Virus record (IMG/VR): IMGVR_UViG_3300008448_000667
Span: 1-23,434 of that record
Direction: 5' to 3' (one strand)
DNA from: a virus
DNA: 23,434 nucleotides
The notes under the pieces are model-generated. The model saw only the letters and a program-made list of their open reading frames with translations, did no database searches and was not told where the DNA came from. The position numbers were made by a program, and so were the translations under genes. Below are positions 7,823 to 14,026 of the stretch, one piece after another. Each line of letters starts with the position of its first letter. Positions within the stretch are counted from its first letter, which is position 1.

Positions 7823-9919
7823 ATGGCAAAAGAAAATTTAACTATATTTCAGAGATTAAACAGGGTTGTTAATCCAAATTATAATCCACCACAAAAACAA
7901 ACAACACAACGTTTTAATTTGGGTGGTGGTGAATTGTTAAAAACAACTAACAAACAAGAATACGATGCCGCAAAATTACAAGCACAACAAAACAAGTATT
8001 TGCAAAGTACTTGGAAACGTGTTGAGAATGGATTATTTCAACAGTCTATAAATTATGAAACAACTCGTGTTGGTTCTTATGCTGATTTTGAGGCTATGGA
8101 ATTTTATCCAACAATTGCAGCAGCGTTAGATGTTATGATGGAAGAATCAACGACTGTAAATGATAGAGGTAGAGTTTTAAATATATATTCTGATAGTAAA
8201 CGTGTTAAGGGTATTTTAGAAGATTTATTCTTCAATAGACTTGATTTACACACCACATTGCCAATGTGGACTAGAAATACATGTAAGTATGGTGATAACT
8301 TTGTTTATTTAAACATTAATGATAGACAAGGTATTGTTTCAACTAAACAAATGCCTAACTATGAAATAGAACGTAGAGAAGCTGGTTTATATGATTTGGT
8401 TAGTGGTAGAGAATATTCTGATGACCAATCAGAAAATAGAGATAGAGTTAAATTCTATTGGAGAGGTCGTGATGTTGAATTTAATTCATGGCAAATAGCC
8501 CATTTTCGTTTACTAGGTGATGATAGAAGACTACCTTATGGTACTTCAGTTTTAGAAAAAGCTAGACGTATTTGGAAGCAACTTATTTTATCTGAAGATT
8601 CAATGCTTGTATATCGTGTAACTAGAGCACCAGAAAGACGTGTATATAAAATATATGTTGGTAACATTGATGATGCTGATGTTGAACAATATGTAAATGC
8701 AATCGCTGATAGATTTAAACGTATGCCAATTGTTGACCCACAAACTGGTCAAATTGATTTAAGATATAACCAATTATCAAACGACCAAGATTATTTTATC
8801 CCAGTAAGAGATGAGTCAGCACCAAATCCAATAGATACACTACCAGGTGCCTCAAACTTAGACCAAATCGCTGATATTGAATACTTGCAAAGAAATTTAT
8901 TCACAGCTTTGCGTGTACCTAAACCATTTTTAGGTTTTGATGAAACAACAGGAGAAGGTAAAAATTTAGCATTACAGGATATACGTTTTTCTAGAACTAT
9001 AAATCGTATTCAACAATCAATGCTTCAAGAATTAAATAAGATAGCAATTATACATTTGTTTATTTTAGGTTTTGAAGAAGATTTAGATAATTTTACACTT
9101 ACACTTAATAATCCATCTACACAAGCTGAAATGCTTAAGATTGAACATTTAACTTCTAAGGTTACTCTTGTTAAAGATGCAACATCTGATATTGGTACTG
9201 GATTTGGAGTTATGTCATGGACTAGAGCTCATAGAGATATATTGGGTTGGTCTGATGATGAAATTAAACAAGACTTACTTGAGCAACGTATGGAGAAAGC
9301 AGCTTCTGCTGAATTACAAAATACTGCAACAATTATTAAACATACTGGTATGTTTGATGCTGTTGATAAGATATACGGTGATTATGAAGCCGCATTAAAA
9401 GGTGCTCAAGGTGGTGGTGAAACTGGTGCTGAAGCTGCGCCTGCCGCTGGTGGCGGTGGAGGTGGAAGCTTCGGTGGAGGCGGTTTTGGTGGAGGCGGCC
9501 TAGGTGGTGAAGATTTAGATTTCGGTGGTGAAGCTGGAGCAGAGGCTGGAGCAGAAGCAGGGGCAGAAGCTGGAGCAGAAGCTGGAGCGGCACCTGAAGC
9601 TGGAGCAGAAGCTGGGGCAGCACCTGAGGCTGGAGCAGCGCCTGAGGCTGGAGCAGCACCTGAGGCTGGAGCAGAACCATTAGCAGAATCTTTAAAAAGA
9701 ACTGAGAATCTTTTAATTGAAAGAAAAGAAAAATTAAATAAAGAGTTGGCCGAAAGAACAAAAAAATATCAAAATCGTTTTGTTGATGTCTTGGTTGAAT
9801 CGGTAAAACCAAAGGGTGATGAGAGTGATGTTAGTGTTAAGATTTACGATAAAAACGTTAAGATTAATGAAGATGTTAACAATATGATAGATGATATAAA
9901 TAAAATGTTGGATGAATAA
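7823..9919 (+). CDS. Portal vertex protein (T4 gp20-like) with low-complexity C-terminal insert
   Basis: The portal dodecamer at one head vertex nucleates head assembly, docks the terminase and later the neck. Residues ~60-520 match the gp20 pattern: YPTIAAALDVMMEESTT, CKYGDNFVYLN, then YGTSVLEKARRIWKQL (~239-254) and VTRAPERRVYKIYVGN, followed by the wing/stem part with RVPKPFLGFDE. T4 gp20 is 524 residues; this protein has 698 because of a tail. The tail has a Gly-rich stretch (~530-565), then tandem EAGA and APEAGA units (~569-617), then a charged helical end (LIERKEKLNKELAERTKKYQNRF). LAE (620-622) and INE near the C-terminus resemble prohead-protease sites, so the tail may be trimmed in the mature head (inference). 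Translation starts after an A-rich leader without Shine-Dalgarno. Confidence 0.93.
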   Translation: MAKENLTIFQRLNRVVNPNYNPPQKQTTQRFNLGGGELLKTTNKQEYDAAKLQAQQNKYLQSTWKRVENGLFQQSINYETTRVGSYADFEAMEFYPTIAAALDVMMEESTTVNDRGRVLNIYSDSKRVKGILEDLFFNRLDLHTTLPMWTRNTCKYGDNFVYLNINDRQGIVSTKQMPNYEIERREAGLYDLVSGREYSDDQSENRDRVKFYWRGRDVEFNSWQIAHFRLLGDDRRLPYGTSVLEKARRIWKQLILSEDSMLVYRVTRAPERRVYKIYVGNIDDADVEQYVNAIADRFKRMPIVDPQTGQIDLRYNQLSNDQDYFIPVRDESAPNPIDTLPGASNLDQIADIEYLQRNLFTALRVPKPFLGFDETTGEGKNLALQDIRFSRTINRIQQSMLQELNKIAIIHLFILGFEEDLDNFTLTLNNPSTQAEMLKIEHLTSKVTLVKDATSDIGTGFGVMSWTRAHRDILGWSDDEIKQDLLEQRMEKAASAELQNTATIIKHTGMFDAVDKIYGDYEAALKGAQGGGETGAEAAPAAGGGGGGSFGGGGFGGGGLGGEDLDFGGEAGAEAGAEAGAEAGAEAGAAPEAGAEAGAAPEAGAAPEAGAAPEAGAEPLAESLKRTENLLIERKEKLNKELAERTKKYQNRFVDVLVESVKPKGDESDVSVKIYDKNVKINEDVNNMIDDINKMLDE
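9403..9675 (+). repeat. G-rich coding repeat in portal C-terminus (Gly tract plus EAGA/APEAGA units)
   Basis: Within the portal gene, 9403-9528 encodes Gly-rich low-complexity sequence. 9529-9675 consists of 12-base units encoding E-A-G-A, some expanded to A-P-E-A-G-A. Units differ mainly at third positions (gaa/gag, gct/gca, gga/ggg), so the peptide pattern is kept while the DNA has drifted. The stretch is clearly richer in G than anything nearby. It produces spurious long open frames on the other strand. Confidence 0.85.
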
Positions 9920-9941
9920 GCATTTTTGCTTAATTCTACAA

Positions 9942-9949
9942 TATTTATT
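9942..9949 (+). promoter_or_regulatory. Candidate phage promoter motif (TATTTATT)
   Basis: TATTTATT lies in the 45-base gap after the portal gene, 15 bases before the ATG at 9965. It matches the motif seen before the terminase and protease with one change (last base T). The sequence is weak evidence alone in AT-rich DNA. Confidence 0.35.
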
Positions 9950-9964
9950 AATAAAAAATTAATT

Positions 9965-10753
9965 ATGCAAAATTTTGGAAAAATAAAAAACGCTTTTAGT
10001 GAAATTTTGGCTGAGGGGATAGCTTCAAACGATGTTGCTAAAAAAAACTTGTTCAAAAAATATATAAAAACACTTAAAGAAAGCGAAATATTAAGAACAC
10101 AATTTTTGGTTTATGAAAATATTGAAAATGTGGTTGAGAGTGACCAGTTTTTGGCTAATTTAATCGTAAGTGAAAATTTATCATTATTAACTAAATTTAA
10201 TAAAAAAGATATATTATCTGAAAACAAAAAATTGATTGCGTTATCTAAGGAAGTTGCGAGCAAATTAGATGACGAATACGATGTAAGAATATCTAAATTG
10301 CATGAATCAATTGGTGATTTAGTGTTTTTTGAAATATCACCAAAGAATGTAAACGAAGTTGCTAAAAATAGAAAAAACGTTTTAGAATATATAGTTACAA
10401 ATAAGGGTAAGGTTGTTAATGAATCTTACGATGTACCATCTAGCATGTTAAGTTCAATTTTAGTTGAAAAATACAACGAGAGATATTCTGAACTAACAGA
10501 AACAGAAAAAGAAGTGATAAAGGTTTTAGTGGAATCTGACGATAATCAAAAAATAGAACTATATTCTAAAATAACTAGAGAATGTATTGATTTAATTGAT
10601 TCTAAATTAACAGAATCAGATTTAGACACAAAAGACAGATTATTAAAAGTTAAAGATAAACTATTAAGAAATACGATTGAGATTAATGAAGACTTTTCTA
10701 AGAATATTTCTAAATTAGTTGATTTGAAAGAAACTTTAAATAACGACAAATAA
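9965..10753 (+). CDS. Predicted prohead core protein with capsid-targeting-like N-terminus (262 aa)
   Basis: I chose the ATG at 9965; the frame extends upstream to a TTG at 9926, but that would overlap the likely promoter. The N-terminus MQNFGKIKNAFSEILAEG has the form of a T4 capsid-targeting sequence: a short basic/amphipathic helix ending in L-A-E, where the gp21-type protease would cut. The rest is highly charged and helical, with further possible sites (LSE, VNE in KVVNESYD, INE in IEINEDFSKN). In T4 the genes between portal and protease encode core proteins gp67 and gp68, which are small, packaged and cleaved. This gene sits in that slot but is longer and shows no clear sequence match. 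Core-protein function is inferred from position and motifs. Confidence 0.55.
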   Translation: MQNFGKIKNAFSEILAEGIASNDVAKKNLFKKYIKTLKESEILRTQFLVYENIENVVESDQFLANLIVSENLSLLTKFNKKDILSENKKLIALSKEVASKLDDEYDVRISKLHESIGDLVFFEISPKNVNEVAKNRKNVLEYIVTNKGKVVNESYDVPSSMLSSILVEKYNERYSELTETEKEVIKVLVESDDNQKIELYSKITRECIDLIDSKLTESDLDTKDRLLKVKDKLLRNTIEINEDFSKNISKLVDLKETLNNDK

Positions 10754-10765
10754 AAAATCAAAAAA

Positions 10766-10990
10766 ATGGGCGAATTTCAAATATCACCTAGTGAAAATAT
10801 TTTAAAATTAAGAAAATTAACCGAACAAATTTGTAATTTAGAATCTAACGGTGATTGTATTATTGAAAAATTGAAAATCGCAATAAATAGAGGAACTGAG
10901 GATATTTTATCTTCAAAAACAGAAAGAACAAAATTAAAACACTACGAAAAAATGTTTTCAGAAATTAAAATGATTATAAACGAAATTTAA
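10766..10990 (+). CDS. Small helical protein, possible core component (74 aa)
   Basis: The protein is short, charged and entirely helical by composition (KLRKLTEQICNLESNGDCIIEKLKIAI), and ends IINEI. No membrane segment or known domain is visible. It starts 12 bases after the preceding stop and ends one base before the next ATG, so the three genes form one unit. Position between portal and protease suggests a head-assembly helper comparable to T4 gp67/gp68, but there is no sequence proof. Confidence 0.5.
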   Translation: MGEFQISPSENILKLRKLTEQICNLESNGDCIIEKLKIAINRGTEDILSSKTERTKLKHYEKMFSEIKMIINEI

Positions 10991-10991
10991 A

Positions 10992-11327
10992 ATGGCAGAG
11001 AACAAAGATACATGGGCTGATTATAGTAAATTGGTGTTAAAAGAATTAGAGCGTTTAAATGAAAACCATGAAAAAATGCGCACTGATTTTGACACTAGGT
11101 TAAACGAAATGAGTCTTAAACTAAATGACATAAAGGGTGTTGAGAAAACAGTTAACCAAAATAGTGACTGGATTCAAAGAGTAAATGATATTTGGTCTCC
11201 TATTCAAATGAAGGAAGCTAAGGATGAAATATATCGACAAAAAAACCGTTGGGTTGCTGTAATTGCTATAATGAGCTTTATTCAAATAGTAGTTGGTGTT
11301 ATTTTAACTCTTTGGGGTAAAATTTAG
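10992..11327 (+). CDS. Coiled-coil protein with C-terminal membrane anchor (111 aa)
   Basis: Residues ~12-66 form a heptad-like coiled coil (LVLKELERLNENHEKM...LNEMSLKLNDI). Residues 88-108 are a single hydrophobic helix (VAVIAIMSFIQIVVGVILTLW) preceded by basic residues, so the protein should be anchored in the host inner membrane with the coil on the cytoplasmic side. The layout resembles XhlA-type holin-associated proteins, but similar proteins are also encoded inside head-gene clusters of Bacteroidota phages. A role in tethering prohead assembly to the membrane, as T4 proheads start on the membrane, is an alternative. No catalytic motif is present. It is the last gene of the unit that begins at 9965. 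Confidence 0.6.
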   Translation: MAENKDTWADYSKLVLKELERLNENHEKMRTDFDTRLNEMSLKLNDIKGVEKTVNQNSDWIQRVNDIWSPIQMKEAKDEIYRQKNRWVAVIAIMSFIQIVVGVILTLWGKI

Positions 11328-11358
11328 TTGACTTTTACCTGGTAATTTATTATATTTG
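11328..11358 (+). promoter_or_regulatory. Bacteroidota-type promoter (TTG ... TATATTTG)
   Basis: TTG(AC) at 11328-11330 is followed after 20 bases by TATATTTG (11351-11358). This matches the primary promoter form described for Bacteroidota (TTG, 17-23 bases, TAnnTTTG). The ATG at 11375 follows 16 bases later. It is the only clear match of this type seen before a gene here, and it differs from the TATTTATA motif. Confidence 0.6.
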
Positions 11359-11374
11359 ATATAAAATATCGAAT

Positions 11375-11821
11375 ATGAAAACAGGTAAACAATTTAAAAT
11401 TAATGACCACAAAAATTACAATGTAATATATGGTTGTGTTGACAATAAAAATCCAAAATCTATTTATATAAACATATCTTCATGGGCTGAACCTTTATCA
11501 GATTTTGAAGATGATTATAATAAAATAGTAAAAAATTTAGATAAAAAAATTAGACAAACAATTTATAATTTTTTATCTCAAAATAATAATTCAACATCTT
11601 TCTTAAAAGATAAAACAATTGTTGATTTAGATTTAAGAGAATCTGGAATAAAATTTGGTAAAAGAAGTTTTATGTGTTGTGAGATTACTTTATTTCAAAA
11701 AGAAGAAACATCAATAAATTCTGAATCGACAAAAAGAGCATTAAATTTAGTATCAACAATGATTATTGAAGAAATTTTAGATAAAAATTTAGATTTTAAA
11801 TTTAATAAAAAGAAACAATAA
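11375..11821 (+). CDS. Small phage protein of unknown function with its own promoter and terminator (148 aa)
   Basis: The protein is soluble and Lys/Asn-rich, with the segment KSIYINISSWAEPLSDFEDDYNKIVKN near the N-terminus, a basic middle (DKKIRQTIYNFLSQNN) and IVDLDLRESGIKFGKRSFMCCEITLF, which looks like paired beta strands. I do not recognise the family. It stands alone inside the head operon, with a host-type promoter directly upstream (11328-11358) and a terminator directly downstream (11826-11856). That arrangement suggests it is expressed earlier than, or independently of, the late head genes. It could be a small regulator or host-interaction protein; nothing in the sequence decides this. 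Its codons are more A/T-ending than those of the scaffold and capsid genes. Confidence 0.6.
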   Translation: MKTGKQFKINDHKNYNVIYGCVDNKNPKSIYINISSWAEPLSDFEDDYNKIVKNLDKKIRQTIYNFLSQNNNSTSFLKDKTIVDLDLRESGIKFGKRSFMCCEITLFQKEETSINSESTKRALNLVSTMIIEEILDKNLDFKFNKKKQ

Positions 11822-11825
11822 AATT

Positions 11826-11856
11826 AAACCTAGTTTTAAAAGCTGGGTTTTTTTAT
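11826..11856 (+). terminator. Rho-independent terminator
   Basis: AAACCTAG (11826-11833) pairs with GCTGGGTTT-side bases (11842-11850), including one U-G pair, around an A/U loop, and is followed by a run of U. It starts five bases after the stop of the 148-residue gene and precedes the protease promoter region. Confidence 0.75.
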
Positions 11857-11866
11857 TTATTTAATA

Positions 11867-11874
11867 TATTTATA
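11867..11874 (+). promoter_or_regulatory. Candidate phage promoter motif (TATTTATA) before protease
   Basis: TATTTATA directly follows the terminator at 11826-11856 and ends 19 bases before the protease ATG. A promoter is expected here because the upstream transcript terminates. Confidence 0.5.
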
Positions 11875-11893
11875 TCTATAAGAGTATAATATT

Positions 11894-12619
11894 ATGGATA
11901 TAAATTATAAAGATTTCAAAATACTTAAAAGAGGTGAATCTGGTTGGGGTGGTCTTATTGAACATGATGCTGGATATATCAGCCCAGATGAACCTAGAAA
12001 TCAACCTTTCATCAACGAAATAAAAAAATTAGACGGTGGTAGCAAATTAGCTATTGTTGAACCCTTAATTGTATATGTAGTTCTTCAAAAATATGGTGTA
12101 CTTAATCGTAATGGTAGGGTATATCCTGAATCTGTTTTGAAAAAACAAGTTGAGCTTTATCAAGAAGCAATTAGAGAAAGAAGAGCTGTTGGTGAATTAG
12201 ACCACCCAGAATCTTCAATTATTGCTGGTGATAGAATTTCTCACAATATCACTGAAACATGGTGGGAAGGAAAAACTCTTATGGGTAAAATGGAAATCCT
12301 AATGACACCAGGTTTCATAAACTATGGTATCGTATCTACAAAAGGGGATGAAGTTGCAAATTTACTAAGAAATAGAATTAAAATTGGTGTATCATCTAGA
12401 GGTGTTGGTTCTTTAAAAGAAGGTAAAAACGGAGAACAAATAGTACAGGATGATTTTGAGATAATTTGTTGGGATGTTGTTACAGCACCTTCAACACCAG
12501 ATGCTTGGATTGGTCGTAGTGCTGAAGAAATGAGACCTTATGTTGAAAACACTGAAATTAAGAAACCTATTATAAATGAAAATTTAAAAGATAGCTTAGA
12601 CAAATTTTTAGCAGACTAA
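11894..12619 (+). CDS. Prohead maturation protease (T4 gp21-type, S77/S80-like)
   Basis: This serine protease is packaged in the prohead core, then digests the scaffold and trims the capsid and internal proteins, cutting after Glu in (L/I)-x-E in T4. The family pattern is clear: a start-region NRNGRVYP (71-78), the catalytic His in GELDHPES (H104), and the catalytic Ser in IGVSSRGVGS (S167 or S168), with the segment DFEIICWDVVTAPSTPDAW (188-205) after it. Its length, 241 residues, is typical. The C-terminus carries PIINENLKDSL with INE at 227-229, a likely self-processing site, as T4 gp21 also cleaves itself. It lies directly before the scaffold and capsid genes, as in T4. The GELDHPE form is closer to the S80-type enzymes of T4-like phages than to T4 gp21 itself (family recall, not computed). 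Confidence 0.92.
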   Translation: MDINYKDFKILKRGESGWGGLIEHDAGYISPDEPRNQPFINEIKKLDGGSKLAIVEPLIVYVVLQKYGVLNRNGRVYPESVLKKQVELYQEAIRERRAVGELDHPESSIIAGDRISHNITETWWEGKTLMGKMEILMTPGFINYGIVSTKGDEVANLLRNRIKIGVSSRGVGSLKEGKNGEQIVQDDFEIICWDVVTAPSTPDAWIGRSAEEMRPYVENTEIKKPIINENLKDSLDKFLAD

Positions 12620-12639
12620 TATAAAAATTATATTTTTTT
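12618..12639 (+). terminator. Weak A/U hairpin, possible terminator
   Basis: AATATAA (12618-12624) pairs with TTATATT (12628-12634) around a three-base loop and is followed by T5. It overlaps the protease stop codon. With no G-C pairs it may be only partly effective, allowing read-through to the scaffold gene. Confidence 0.35.
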
Positions 12640-12648
12640 AGTTAAAAA

Positions 12649-12668
12649 GTGATTTTTGCTAAAAACAC
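12649..12668 (+). promoter_or_regulatory. Hairpin before the scaffold promoter motif
   Basis: GTG (12649-12651) plus TTTTT (12653-12657) pair with AAAAA (12661-12665) plus CAC (12666-12668), with one bulged A and a GCT loop. The hairpin ends four bases before the TATTTATT at 12672. It may be a second terminator element or mark the transcript boundary. Confidence 0.3.
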
Positions 12669-12671
12669 GCA

Positions 12672-12679
12672 TATTTATT
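12672..12679 (+). promoter_or_regulatory. Candidate phage promoter motif (TATTTATT) before scaffold and capsid genes
   Basis: The octamer lies in the 120-base gap before the scaffold ATG at 12740, leaving a ~60-base leader that includes the palindrome GAGTTAACTC. A promoter is plausible because the scaffold and capsid genes need high late expression. Confidence 0.4.
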
Positions 12680-12739
12680 AACAAATGAGTTAACTCTCGT
12701 TTTATTTATCTAATAAAAAAAAATCTTAAATAAAAAGAA

Positions 12740-13993
12740 ATGGCAGATAAAAAACCTATACTTGAAGAAGCACTTTTGGATATTAACCATATTCAAAACG
12801 CTCTTAATGCCAATACCAAAGAAATACTTCGTTCAATTGCGAAAGAAGAAATTAACGGTGTTGTGAAAGAATCCCTAGAAGAAGGGGTTTATGAAGAAAT
12901 GGACGTGGCCGAATCCACGTATGAAGAAGGTTATGTGAAACAAGAAGGTATGTACAAAGAAGGTATGTACGAAGAAGGAATGGATGGTATGGAACCATCA
13001 GAGGAACTTGATATGACTGATGCATCAGATGATGAAGTTATTGCTATCTACAAAAAAATGAGTGGTGATGATGAAATCGAAATTGTTGGCGATGAATTAC
13101 ACTTAAACATCAGCGAGCCTGGAGAGTACGTTGTTAAACTTAATGGTTCTGGAGAATCTGAAGAAGACTATGACGACGAAGATGAAGATGAATTGGAATT
13201 AGAACCTATGGATGCCATGGGTGATGATGAAGAAATCGAAATCGGAGACGAAGATGAGCCTGAGGATGATGAAGAATATGACGACGAAGGAGAAAGCGAA
13301 GATGATGATGAAGGAGATTACGACTATGAAATAGAATTGGATGATGAAGAATCTGATGGGGACGATGAAGAGCCTACTGAAGATGGTGAAGAATCTGATG
13401 AAATAGAATCTACTGAAGACGATGAAGAGTCTGAAGAAGAAGACATAGAAGAAGCTATGAGTTACACTAGAGGTTATGCTGGTAGACAAGGTGCTAGAAA
13501 AAATGGTGCTAGTCACGAACCAAAACAAAAATCTGAAAGTGTAAACGAAGCAATCGTTGCAAAAAAATTAGTTTCTGAAACAGCTAAAAAATATAACGCT
13601 TTACTAACTGAAGCAACTAAGCTTAAAGCTGAAAACAATGAGTTCAGAGCAGCTCTTAAAGAGTTTAGAACAAAACTAGTTGAGACAGTTGTTTTCAATA
13701 GCAATTTAACATACGTAACTAAATTGTTTATGGAACACTCAACAACTAAAGGTGAAAAAGATTCAATCCTTAAAAGATTTGATGAAGTTACTAGCCTTAA
13801 AGAATCAAAAAAGCTTTACAAAACTATTGCTAATGAATTGGAAGTTAGAAAACCAATTTCAGAATCAGTAGAAAACAAAATTATTAAAGAGGCTACTAGT
13901 GGTGTATCAAAACAAATCGTAGAAAGCACTGCTTACGTAGACCCTTCAACAAAGAGAATCATGGATTTGATTAACAGAGTTGAAAAAAGATAA
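12740..13993 (+). CDS. Prohead core scaffolding protein (T4 gp22-like)
   Basis: The scaffold forms the inner core around which the capsid lattice assembles, and is then broken into peptides by the prohead protease. The N-terminal 60 residues are helical; residues 61-85 carry short EGM(Y) repeats. Residues ~138-238 are extremely acidic (runs of D and E). The C-terminal ~150 residues are a helical domain with VFNSNLTYVTKLFMEHST and DSILKRFDEVTSLKESKKLYK (about 318-361), which I recognise as the conserved part of gp22-type scaffolds. There are many [L/I/V]-x-E sites (VNE 268-270, VSE 278-280, LTE 289-291, ISE 373-375, IKE 382-384), matching a protein meant to be degraded. It is longer than T4 gp22 (269) because of the acidic insert. 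Codons more often end in C than in flanking accessory genes, in line with high expression. Confidence 0.9.
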   Translation: MADKKPILEEALLDINHIQNALNANTKEILRSIAKEEINGVVKESLEEGVYEEMDVAESTYEEGYVKQEGMYKEGMYEEGMDGMEPSEELDMTDASDDEVIAIYKKMSGDDEIEIVGDELHLNISEPGEYVVKLNGSGESEEDYDDEDEDELELEPMDAMGDDEEIEIGDEDEPEDDEEYDDEGESEDDDEGDYDYEIELDDEESDGDDEEPTEDGEESDEIESTEDDEESEEEDIEEAMSYTRGYAGRQGARKNGASHEPKQKSESVNEAIVAKKLVSETAKKYNALLTEATKLKAENNEFRAALKEFRTKLVETVVFNSNLTYVTKLFMEHSTTKGEKDSILKRFDEVTSLKESKKLYKTIANELEVRKPISESVENKIIKEATSGVSKQIVESTAYVDPSTKRIMDLINRVEKR

Positions 13994-14026
13994 CATAACA
14001 ATAAAAACAAAAAAAATTAAAAAATT

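Noticed and set aside
9529-9675. Regular short repeats that could suggest a CRISPR array
   Set aside because: Units are 12 bases, contiguous, without spacers, and stay in frame as protein repeats.
9336-9812. 158-residue open frame on the minus strand opposite the portal tail
   Set aside because: It is a by-product of the EAGA/APEAGA repeat, giving a Leu/Gln-only product; the plus-strand portal frame is certain.
13199-13528. Hydrophobic open frame on the minus strand opposite the scaffold
   Set aside because: It mirrors the Asp/Glu-rich segment (complement gives Ile/Phe/Val codons), which mimics a membrane protein but lies fully inside the scaffold gene.
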